A stretch of 64,000 nt of DNA. It comes from Enterococcus_K sp051713825 (lineage in GTDB: Bacteria > Bacillota > Bacilli > Lactobacillales > Enterococcaceae). Of the stretch, positions 9,563 through 16,460 are shown piece by piece. Location: the NCBI RefSeq assembly GCF_051713825.1, contig NZ_JBIOQR010000001.1, positions 1,364,001-1,428,000 on the forward strand, read 5' to 3'. Position 1 is the stretch's first letter, and each line of letters opens with the position of its first letter. The translations under genes were made by a program, and so were the position numbers. Under the pieces are notes generated by a model. The model made no database searches, was not told the DNA's origin, and saw only the letters and a list, made by a program, of their open reading frames with translations.

Positions 9563-9615
9563 AAAAGAACCGATTGTACATCGTTTGGTTTTGCGTTTGT
9601 ACAATCGGTTCTTTT
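9563..9615. terminator. Bidirectional terminator between convergent genes
   Basis: A 17-bp perfect inverted repeat with an A run on the left and a T run on the right (AAAAGAACC...GGTTCTTTT). It separates the AhpF-like gene from the convergent activase gene and can serve both. Confidence 0.85.
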
Positions 9616-9658
9616 GGCAAGTAAATGGAAAGTTTTGCATGAATAAGTCGGGATTGTT

Positions 9659-10447
9659 TTATATGACCAAACAATCGATTTGATGCTCTTCCATAATTTT
9701 TTTGAAGTAGTCCAAATCCTCTGTATGCAGCTGAGGCATATCAGCTAGTTTGTATTCGCGATTTAAATCATCATATTTTTGTTGCCCAAACTGGTGAAAT
9801 GGTAAGAGTTCTACATGATTTACGCCTATGCGGTTAAACAATAAAGCAAACTGTTCGGCATCTTCCACACGGTCGTTGTAATTAGGAATGACTGGAATTC
9901 TGACAATCAAGTGCGCATGATTATTCACAGCATAAGCCAAGTTTTCTAGAATTAAGTCGCTTGGGACGCCAATGCCTTCTTGATGTTTTTCAGATTGATA
10001 GTGTTTGACATCAAAATAGACAAGATCAATCTGTTCAATATACTTTTTAAAGATGGCAGGTTTTGTATAACCCGTTGTTTCGGTTGCGGTATGTATCCCT
10101 TTTTCTTTTAAAATTTTTGCAAGCTCCGTAGCAAATTCAGCTTGATATAACACCTCGCCGCCCGACAAAGTCACTCCACCACCAGACTCTTCATAAAAAT
10201 CGACATCTTTCATAACTTCATCAACCACTTCATCGATTGTTTTGTATTCACCAACTGTTGTATAGCTTTTGCGGGTGTTATTCCAGATTTTTTCTGGCTT
10301 GGCATTTTGCGATTCAGGATTGGAGCACCAGTAGCAGCGTAGCGGACACCCTTTGAAAAAAACTGCTGTCCGAATACCAGGGCCATCATGGATACTAAAT
10401 TTTTGGATATTAAAAATACAGGCACGCAATTGAGTTTGACTGGTCAT
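9659..10447 (-). CDS. Glycyl-radical-enzyme activating enzyme (radical SAM)
   Basis: A 262-residue radical S-adenosylmethionine enzyme that installs the glycyl radical on its partner. It has the CxxxCxxC cluster motif GCPLRCYWC (C34, C38, C41), the SIHDGPGIRT lead-in and the TLSGGE SAM-binding motif (about residues 94-99). Its presumed partner is the GRE encoded at 11502, on the other strand beyond the DeoR gene. Most activases of the dehydratase-type GREs carry an inserted ferredoxin-like part with two more Fe-S clusters; none of that cysteine set is present, making it a short, PflA-like form. It is divergent from the DeoR gene and shares a 150-bp control region with it. Confidence 0.9.
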   Translation of the reverse strand: MTSQTQLRACIFNIQKFSIHDGPGIRTAVFFKGCPLRCYWCSNPESQNAKPEKIWNNTRKSYTTVGEYKTIDEVVDEVMKDVDFYEESGGGVTLSGGEVLYQAEFATELAKILKEKGIHTATETTGYTKPAIFKKYIEQIDLVYFDVKHYQSEKHQEGIGVPSDLILENLAYAVNNHAHLIVRIPVIPNYNDRVEDAEQFALLFNRIGVNHVELLPFHQFGQQKYDDLNREYKLADMPQLHTEDLDYFKKIMEEHQIDCLVI

Positions 10448-10516
10448 AGCTATTACCTTCTTTCTGATTTTGAGTACATTCTATCACATGAACAATCAAA
10501 CGTAAATATAAATAGT

Positions 10517-10572
10517 TTTGAATGAAACTAAAATGCTCGGTTATTGTAAGAGAATATGAATTATGGTATGCT
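10517..10572 (+). promoter_or_regulatory. Promoter of the DeoR-type gene with putative operator
   Basis: TTGTAA (10544-10549) and TATGCT (10567-10572) are 17 bp apart. Just upstream, 10517-10527 reads TTTGAATGAAA, which resembles in reverse the TTTCATTTGA and TTTCAAATGA sites at the GRE promoter, and may be where the DeoR-type regulator binds to control itself and the divergent activase gene. Confidence 0.5.
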
Positions 10573-10598
10573 AAATAAAATTAAAGTGAGGGATGAAT

Positions 10599-11345
10599 AT
10601 GTCGCGAGAAGAAGAAATAATTTCGATAGTCAGTAAGAATAAAAAAATGGAAGTCAACGAATTAGCAGAATTGCTGAAAGTCTCGCAAGTGACGATTCGT
10701 AAGGATTTAGATAAATTAGAAGCGAGAGGGATTCTCCATCGCCAGCACGGTTTTGCTCTCATAAGAAACCAAGATGATATCAACTATCGTTTAGCTTATA
10801 ATTATGATTTAAAACGAAAAATTGCTATAAAAGCTTCTGAATTGGTAGATGATGGCGAGACGGTCATGATTGAGTCGGGCTCGACTTGTACACTCTTGGC
10901 TGAAGAATTGGCTTATAATAAAAATGACATCACCATCATTACCAATTCTTGTTTTATTGCGTCTTATGTTCGAAAGGCAGAGTCGGTTAAAGTCGTTTTA
11001 CTTGGTGGAGAATATCAAAAGGATTCGCAAGTTAACGTTGGTCCTCTCGTTAGGAAGCTGATTAACGAGTTTCATGTTGGAAAGCTATTTGTTGGGATTG
11101 ATGGGTTTGATGAAAGACGTGGTTTTACAGGAAGTGATATCACACGCTGTGATACAGCCAATGCGATGATGACTGCTGCCGACAAAACCATTGTGTTAAC
11201 CGATTCAAGTAAGTTTTCGCAAATCGGCGTCGTTTCTGAGTTCGCTTTTGAAGAAATAGCGATGGTTTATACAGATAAAGGCATTCCAAAAGACAAAATC
11301 CAATTTTTAAAAGAAAAAAATATCGAGTTAGTTACAGTAATCTAG
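10599..11345 (+). CDS. DeoR-family transcriptional regulator
   Basis: About 248 residues: an N-terminal DeoR winged helix (VNELAELLKVSQVTIRKDL, about residues 16-35) followed by the DeoRC sensor domain with the IESGSTC and VGIDGFD segments that bind a sugar phosphate. ATG at 10599 is preferred over the ATG at 10593 because the GAGGG site at 10588-10592 would touch the latter. It lies between the activase (divergent) and the GRE (same strand) and is the probable local regulator of both; with the SorC protein this gives the locus two sugar-phosphate sensors. Confidence 0.9.
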   Translation: MSREEEIISIVSKNKKMEVNELAELLKVSQVTIRKDLDKLEARGILHRQHGFALIRNQDDINYRLAYNYDLKRKIAIKASELVDDGETVMIESGSTCTLLAEELAYNKNDITIITNSCFIASYVRKAESVKVVLLGGEYQKDSQVNVGPLVRKLINEFHVGKLFVGIDGFDERRGFTGSDITRCDTANAMMTAADKTIVLTDSSKFSQIGVVSEFAFEEIAMVYTDKGIPKDKIQFLKEKNIELVTVI

Positions 11346-11363
11346 TTAAATCAAACGATTGCC

Positions 11364-11400
11364 AACGGATGCACAATTGTGCATCCGTTTCTTTCTTTTG
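11364..11400 (+). terminator. Intrinsic terminator after the DeoR-type gene
   Basis: A perfect 26-bp palindrome at 11364-11389 (11-bp arms AACGGATGCAC/GTGCATCCGTT) followed by TTTCTTTCTTTT. Confidence 0.8.
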
Positions 11401-11413
11401 AAAGGAATTTAAA

Positions 11414-11483
11414 TTTCATTTGACGCTTTATCAGTGATTATGCTATATTTGTTTCGAAAGAAAATAAATATAGTTTCAAATGA
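11414..11483 (+). promoter_or_regulatory. GRE promoter flanked by putative DeoR operators
   Basis: TTGACG (11420-11425) and an extended -10, TGCTATATT (TATATT 11444-11449), are 18 bp apart. TTTCATTTGA (11414-11423) overlaps the -35 box, and TTTCAAATGA (11474-11483) lies just after the likely start of transcription. Two similar sites bracketing the promoter suggest repression, most simply by the DeoR-type protein encoded upstream. Confidence 0.55.
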
Positions 11484-11501
11484 AGAAAGGGAGTATTGAT
11501 A

Positions 11502-13943
11502 ATGAGTAGCCAAGTTAAGGAAAAAGAAGTGACTAACCAACATCATTTTGGGTTACTGACGCAACGAATGAATGAGTATCGGGAGTCAGTGCTAGACAAG
11601 AAACCTTATATCTGTGCAGAGCGAGCGTTACTAGCGACTGAAGCCTATAAGGAACATCAGAATCAGCCCAGCGTCATGAAACGTGCATTGATGCTGAAGA
11701 ACATTTTAGAAAAAATGTCTATCTATATTGAAGAGGAAACATTAATTGTCGGAAACCAAGCGGGCTCAAACAAAGATGCGCCGATTTTTCCAGAGTATAC
11801 ATTAGAGTTTGTAATTGATGAATTAGATAAATTTGAGAAGCGCGATGGCGACATCTTCTATATTACAGAAGAAACAAAAGAACAATTACGCACGATTGCG
11901 CCTTTTTGGGAGAATAATAATCTTCGTGCTAAAGCAGGAGCCTTACTACCTGAAGAAGTTCAAGTCTATATGGAAACTGGTTTTTTCGGTATGGAAGGAA
12001 AAATGAATTCGGGTGATGCGCATTTAGCAGTTAACTATCCTAAAGTGTTAGCATATGGGTTAAAAGATTTTGAAAAACGAACGCTTGAAGCAAAAAATGC
12101 ATTAGATTTGACGCAGACAGAAAACATTGAGAAATATCATTTCTACAATTCCGTGTTAGTTGTGATTGATGCAGTAAAGATCTATGCTGAACGATATTCA
12201 AAGTTGGCAAAAGAAATGGCCGAGACAGCACCAAATCAACAAAGAAAAGAAGAATTGTTAGAAATCAGCAGAATTTGTGCCAAGGTCCCTTATGAACCAG
12301 CCGAATCATTTGCTGAGGCTGTTCAAGCGACTTGGTTTATTCAATTAATTTTACAGATTGAATCAAATGGTCACTCGTTGTCTTATGGGCGTTTTGATCA
12401 GTATATTTATCCCTTCTATAAAGCAGATATCGATAGTGGAAAGATCACTGAAGCAGAAGTGGTTGAGCTATTAACGAATTTATGGATTAAGACCTTAACA
12501 ATTAACAAAGTTCGTAGCCAAGCGCATACCTATAGTAGTGCAGGAAGTCCGTTGTATCAAAATGTGACTATTGGTGGGCAAACGATTGAAAAACAGGATG
12601 CTGTAAATGACTTATCTTTTCTAGTTTTAAGGAGTGTTGCACAAACAAAATTACCACAACCAAACTTGACTGTCCGCTACCACGCTGGTTTAAATTCAGA
12701 GTTTATGAATGAAGCAATTGAAGTGATGAAACTAGGGTTCGGAATGCCAGCCTTCAATAATGATGAGGTGATTATTCCTTCGTTCATTAAATACGGAGTG
12801 GATGAAAAAGATGCGTATAACTATAGTGCGATTGGTTGTGTAGAAACAGCTGTCCCGGGAAAATGGGGCTATCGTTGTACAGGTATGAGTTATATCAACT
12901 TTCCTAAAATTTTGATGATTGCGATGAATGATGGCATTGATCCTGTTTCAAATAAACGATTTACGAAAGGGTATGGTTCTTTTGCAAACATGCAATCGTT
13001 TGAAGAATTAGAAGAGGTTTGGGACAAGACGTTGCGGGAATTAACTCGGATGAGTGTGATTGTCGAAAATGCCATTGATTTAGGAATTGAAAAAGAGGTG
13101 CCAGATATTTTATGTTCGGCGCTGACCGATGATTGTATCGGTAGAGGAAAGACGTTAAAAGAAGGTGGCGCAGTCTACGATTACATTTCTGCTTTGCAAG
13201 TCGGCATTGCCAATTTAGCCGATTCATTAGCGGCCATCAAAAAATTAGTCTTCGAAGAGAAAAAAGTGACACAAGAAGAGTTATGGGAAGCGTTGGTTAC
13301 GGATTGGGAAAGTGAACGTAGTCAGGAAATTCAAGGAATGATTATCTATGACGTACCAAAATATGGCAATGATGATGACTATGCTGATCAATTAGTGACA
13401 AAAGCTTACGATGTGTATATTGATGAAATTAAAAAATATCCGAATACTCGTTTTGGTCGTGGTCCTATAGGTGGGATTCGGTATTCAGGAACTTCATCTA
13501 TCTCTGCCAACGTTGGTCAAGGGCGTGGGACGATGGCAACCCCTGATGGGCGTAAAGCATGGGCGCCGTTAGCTGAAGGCTGTTCTCCATCGCACAATAT
13601 GGATCAAAATGGTCCGACAGCAGTCTTAAAATCAGTTGCCAAGCTACCAACAGAGGATATTTTAGGCGGCGTGTTGCTTAATCAAAAGGTCAATCCTCAG
13701 ACCTTAGCAAAAGAAGAGGACAAACAAAAATTGATTATGCTCTTGCGGACATTCTTTAATAAATTAAAAGGGTATCACATCCAATATAATGTTGTTTCAA
13801 GAGAGACCCTTTTAGATGCACAGAAAAATCCAGAAAAACATCGTGATTTGATTGTTCGCGTGGCCGGTTACTCTGCTTTCTTTAATGCACTTTCTCGTGC
13901 AACACAAGATGATATTATCGAACGAACAGAGCATGTCATCTAA
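11502..13943 (+). CDS. Glycyl radical enzyme of the PflD/YbiW type
   Basis: An 813-residue glycyl radical enzyme. The thiyl-radical cysteine is C446 in IGCVET, with the C-x-E arrangement (E448) of C-O lyases and dehydratases rather than the double cysteine of pyruvate formate-lyase. The radical glycine is G789 in RVAGYSAFF near the C-terminus. ATG at 11502 is set by AAAGGGAG at 11486-11493. The partner activase is at 9659-10447. With the adjacent PTS and FSA-type aldolase, the context copies the E. coli pflD and ybiW loci, whose enzymes are reported to open the ring of 1,5-anhydroglucitol or anhydromannitol 6-phosphate. Which isomer, or whether another sugar phosphate is used, cannot be told by eye. 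Confidence 0.88.
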   Translation: MSSQVKEKEVTNQHHFGLLTQRMNEYRESVLDKKPYICAERALLATEAYKEHQNQPSVMKRALMLKNILEKMSIYIEEETLIVGNQAGSNKDAPIFPEYTLEFVIDELDKFEKRDGDIFYITEETKEQLRTIAPFWENNNLRAKAGALLPEEVQVYMETGFFGMEGKMNSGDAHLAVNYPKVLAYGLKDFEKRTLEAKNALDLTQTENIEKYHFYNSVLVVIDAVKIYAERYSKLAKEMAETAPNQQRKEELLEISRICAKVPYEPAESFAEAVQATWFIQLILQIESNGHSLSYGRFDQYIYPFYKADIDSGKITEAEVVELLTNLWIKTLTINKVRSQAHTYSSAGSPLYQNVTIGGQTIEKQDAVNDLSFLVLRSVAQTKLPQPNLTVRYHAGLNSEFMNEAIEVMKLGFGMPAFNNDEVIIPSFIKYGVDEKDAYNYSAIGCVETAVPGKWGYRCTGMSYINFPKILMIAMNDGIDPVSNKRFTKGYGSFANMQSFEELEEVWDKTLRELTRMSVIVENAIDLGIEKEVPDILCSALTDDCIGRGKTLKEGGAVYDYISALQVGIANLADSLAAIKKLVFEEKKVTQEELWEALVTDWESERSQEIQGMIIYDVPKYGNDDDYADQLVTKAYDVYIDEIKKYPNTRFGRGPIGGIRYSGTSSISANVGQGRGTMATPDGRKAWAPLAEGCSPSHNMDQNGPTAVLKSVAKLPTEDILGGVLLNQKVNPQTLAKEEDKQKLIMLLRTFFNKLKGYHIQYNVVSRETLLDAQKNPEKHRDLIVRVAGYSAFFNALSRATQDDIIERTEHVI

Positions 13944-13954
13944 CGTTCAAACAG

Positions 13955-13995
13955 ATGCCTGAGATGAACAGAGATAGGCTTATCTCAGGCATTTA
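13955..13995 (+). terminator. Hairpin after the GRE gene
   Basis: ATGCCTGAGAT pairs with ATCTCAGGCAT (13982-13992), followed only by a short TTT, so it is a weak terminator or a processing/stability hairpin between the GRE and transaldolase genes. Confidence 0.5.
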
Positions 13996-14135
13996 AAGAA
14001 TTCGAAAAGCACCGAGTACGTTTTCAATAAGCGAGATGGATTAGGCGACAAGTCGCGAACCTGACAGAAATAGTGTATAGATGAATTGGAAAGCTTTCCT
14101 TAATTTTTAGGGAGCAAAAAGGAGATTAAATAACT

Positions 14136-14816
14136 ATGGAATTTTTATTAGACACAGCAAACCTAGAAGATATTAAACGATATGGAGAAATGATTCCGTT
14201 AGCAGGTGTGACATCAAATCCTTCCATCGTAAAGAATGAGGGAAAAATCGACTTTTTTCAACATATGAAAAAAATTAGAGAAATCATTGGCAAGGAAAAA
14301 ACACTTCATGTTCAAGTTGTGGCAACAGATTATGCAGGAATGATCCGGGATGCAGAAACGATTATTGATCAAATAGATTCAGATGTATATATCAAAATTC
14401 CGACGAACACACAAGGTTTAAAAGTCATAAAAGAATTAAAACGAAGAGGGTTTAATGTAACAGCAACCGCAATCTATACAAAATTTCAAGCATATTTAGC
14501 GATGGCTGCAGGTGTCGATTATTTAGCCCCATATTTTAATCGGATGGAAAATTTGAATATTGATCCCAAAGAAGCAATTGAGCAAATCGCAAAAGAAATT
14601 TTGCGAACCAATAGTTCAAGTAAGATATTAGCAGCCAGCTTTAAAAACGTCGCTCAAGTGAACACCGCACTAGAAGCTGGTGCACATGCAGCAACAATGG
14701 GGTGTGATATTATCAAACAAGCATTTGATATGCCTTCTATTGAGAAAGCTGTCGTGGACTTTACAGCAGACTGGGAATCGATTTATGGTGAGGGCCATAC
14801 GATTCACGAGTTATAG
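14136..14816 (+). CDS. Fructose-6-phosphate-aldolase-type transaldolase (FsaA/FsaB-like)
   Basis: 226 residues, the length of FsaA and of short transaldolases. The Schiff-base lysine is K87 in VYIKIPT, and LAGVTSNPSI, APYFNR and ILAASFKN correspond to conserved FSA segments. FSA enzymes cleave ketose 6-phosphates into glyceraldehyde 3-phosphate and a C3 ketone. In the anhydroglycolysis scheme proposed for E. coli, FsaA/FsaB cleave 1-deoxyfructose 6-phosphate to glyceraldehyde 3-phosphate and hydroxyacetone, which fits its place directly behind the GRE. A palindrome GGAAAGCTTTCC at 14088-14099 lies upstream; it resembles but does not match a catabolite-response element. Confidence 0.88.
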   Translation: MEFLLDTANLEDIKRYGEMIPLAGVTSNPSIVKNEGKIDFFQHMKKIREIIGKEKTLHVQVVATDYAGMIRDAETIIDQIDSDVYIKIPTNTQGLKVIKELKRRGFNVTATAIYTKFQAYLAMAAGVDYLAPYFNRMENLNIDPKEAIEQIAKEILRTNSSSKILAASFKNVAQVNTALEAGAHAATMGCDIIKQAFDMPSIEKAVVDFTADWESIYGEGHTIHEL

Positions 14817-15009
14817 AAAGTTGAAAACTAAGAAAATGTTCTATAGCAAATTCACAAGTGTTTGATTATCGAGAAACTAGATTGGAGTAGGAGACTTAGA
14901 TTTCATGTTGGTTGGAATTGCGCACTTCTATTCAATTGCTGTCAGACGCCTCCGAATGTGATAAAATAAAGCTAGTAAATTATTGAAGCAGCTGAATGGA
15001 GGAAACAGA

Positions 15010-15867
15010 ATGGTTTGCTTAGCAATTGATTTGGGAGATAAGTATCTAAAAACGGCGATTTATACGCAGTTTACCAAGCAACTAATTGAAAGAGAACAGT
15101 TTGGTTCACCAGAAACTTGGGATAAGATGCGACGCTTAATTGATGCGTGTATTATGACTTATATGGGAACCTACGAAGTTTCTGCCATTTCTTTTAGTAT
15201 TTCAGGTCGACTAAATCAAACGACGGGACAAATTGACGAGGCTCCTATACTAAATTATCTTGAAGGAGTCAAGTTTCAAGAGTATTTCTCAGAAAAGTAT
15301 TCACTCCCTATTTTTATGGAAAATCAAACAATCTCTGCAGGAACAGCAGAAATTATTTTGGGAATAAAAGATGAACAAATCAATGCCTTATTTTTAAAAA
15401 TAGACAGCGCGGTTTCGGGAGCTATTTTTAATGAAGGAAAGACTTATCAAGGGATGCACCAACAGGCAGGTTCATTTGGGAAAATACTACTTGATGGCAA
15501 ACGGGAGTTTAACGAGTTAGCCTCACTGTCAACGCTTGTCAACACTTATTCGCAAAATAAAGAAAAAGAGTATACGGTAAAAGAGATTTTCCAGCTTTCT
15601 GAAGAGGGGGATACAGAGGCCGCTGCATTATACGAGGAGCTATTTCATTATGTTGCCCTAGGAATCTACACTTTGCAAGTTAGCTTTGACCCAGAATGGA
15701 TTATTTTAGGTGGGGAAATTGCGCAAGAGGAAGCGATTCTTGACGCTATTAATCGTAAGTTAATAACAATTGTGAACAGGAGTGGTGGCATTATTCCGCA
15801 AGTTCGACTATCTACTTTTTCTGACGAGGCATCTTTACTAGGTGCTGGAGTGTTAGCTACGAAATAA
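15010..15867 (+). CDS. ROK-family protein lacking the catalytic aspartate
   Basis: A 285-residue protein with the overall ROK sugar-kinase order: the phosphate-1 region (AIDLGDKYLKTAIY) is recognisable but lacks the usual GGT, and ILGGEI is the late glycine motif. At the position of the ROK END(A)N motif, whose Asp is the catalytic base, it reads MENQTISAG (Q106). The GTGIGGG loop has become KIDSAVSG, and the zinc-site His and Cys residues are absent. It therefore looks like a sugar-binding sensor or pseudokinase rather than an active kinase. ATG at 15010 follows GGAGGA at 14998-15003; the TTG at 14983 is less likely. It closes the GRE locus and is followed by a strong terminator. Confidence 0.75.
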   Translation: MVCLAIDLGDKYLKTAIYTQFTKQLIEREQFGSPETWDKMRRLIDACIMTYMGTYEVSAISFSISGRLNQTTGQIDEAPILNYLEGVKFQEYFSEKYSLPIFMENQTISAGTAEIILGIKDEQINALFLKIDSAVSGAIFNEGKTYQGMHQQAGSFGKILLDGKREFNELASLSTLVNTYSQNKEKEYTVKEIFQLSEEGDTEAAALYEELFHYVALGIYTLQVSFDPEWIILGGEIAQEEAILDAINRKLITIVNRSGGIIPQVRLSTFSDEASLLGAGVLATK

Positions 15868-15889
15868 GTGATTCATTAAATGATAAGAA

Positions 15890-15938
15890 GGTGTCCTATA
15901 GATTGTTGTTTGTGACAATCTATAGGACACCTTTTTTT
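15890..15938 (+). terminator. Strong terminator after the ROK gene
   Basis: A 17-bp perfect stem (GGTGTCCTATAG...CTATAGGACACC) with an 8-base loop and seven T residues. It lies between this gene and the convergent gene at 15956-16444. Confidence 0.9.
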
Positions 15939-15955
15939 ATCGCAGCGGCATTACT

Positions 15956-16444
15956 TTATTGGATGAATTTTGTATCTGTTATCACAGTTTCTTGGATGAG
16001 CCATTCACCCCCTTCTTTTACAAAGGTATGATTGGCTACTGCGATATGACTTCGGTATTTCTCTTTGCCTAGGTTCTGGCTTTTTTGTTGTGCTTCAATT
16101 AACATATGATCGTTGTCTTGTTTTTTCACTTCAAATGAAAGCAATTCATTTTTCAAACTATATTTTTCAAAGAAAGGGGTCATTTCTTTTTTTGTTTCTT
16201 CACGACTTGAAGGAACAATCGTTGATAGATAGGCATCTATGTCTTTGTCGTTGACCGCTTGAATATTTTTTTTCAAAACTGTGAAAGCTGATTCAGCAGC
16301 CTTTTTATCGGATATCGTTCCTGTAATTTCAACAGAAAGGCTTTGTGCTTGATTGGTATTCTTCGAAGAATCTGAGAAAAACCAAATTCCTAAGCCTCCT
16401 AAGCCTATTAAAAGACAGACTAAAATCTTATATTTGTTTTTCAT
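15956..16444 (-). CDS. Membrane-anchored protein of unknown function
   Basis: 162 residues: a short basic N-terminus and one hydrophobic segment (about residues 5-22) with no lipobox cysteine, then an exposed domain of about 130 residues that begins with helices (KKNIQAVNDKDIDAYLSTI) and continues with alternating strands, resembling NTF2-like/DUF4878-type folds. The start at 16444 follows a good AAAGGAGC site; the frame extends further upstream but overlaps the preceding gene. It is 16 bases behind the GH20 gene, in the same operon. Function unknown; possibly a surface accessory protein of the glycan system. Confidence 0.65.
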   Translation of the reverse strand: MKNKYKILVCLLIGLGGLGIWFFSDSSKNTNQAQSLSVEITGTISDKKAAESAFTVLKKNIQAVNDKDIDAYLSTIVPSSREETKKEMTPFFEKYSLKNELLSFEVKKQDNDHMLIEAQQKSQNLGKEKYRSHIAVANHTFVKEGGEWLIQETVITDTKFIQ

Positions 16445-16460
16445 AAGTGCTCCTTTCAGT

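Noticed and set aside
11364..11389. The TGCAC-N4-GTGCA core resembles the palindrome at 5617 and could be a second SorC operator
   Set aside because: It follows the DeoR stop and is trailed by a T-rich tract, so it is better explained as a terminator.
11502..13943. Naming this gene pflB (pyruvate formate-lyase)
   Set aside because: The active site has a single Cys in GCVE, not the Cys-Cys pair of pyruvate formate-lyase.
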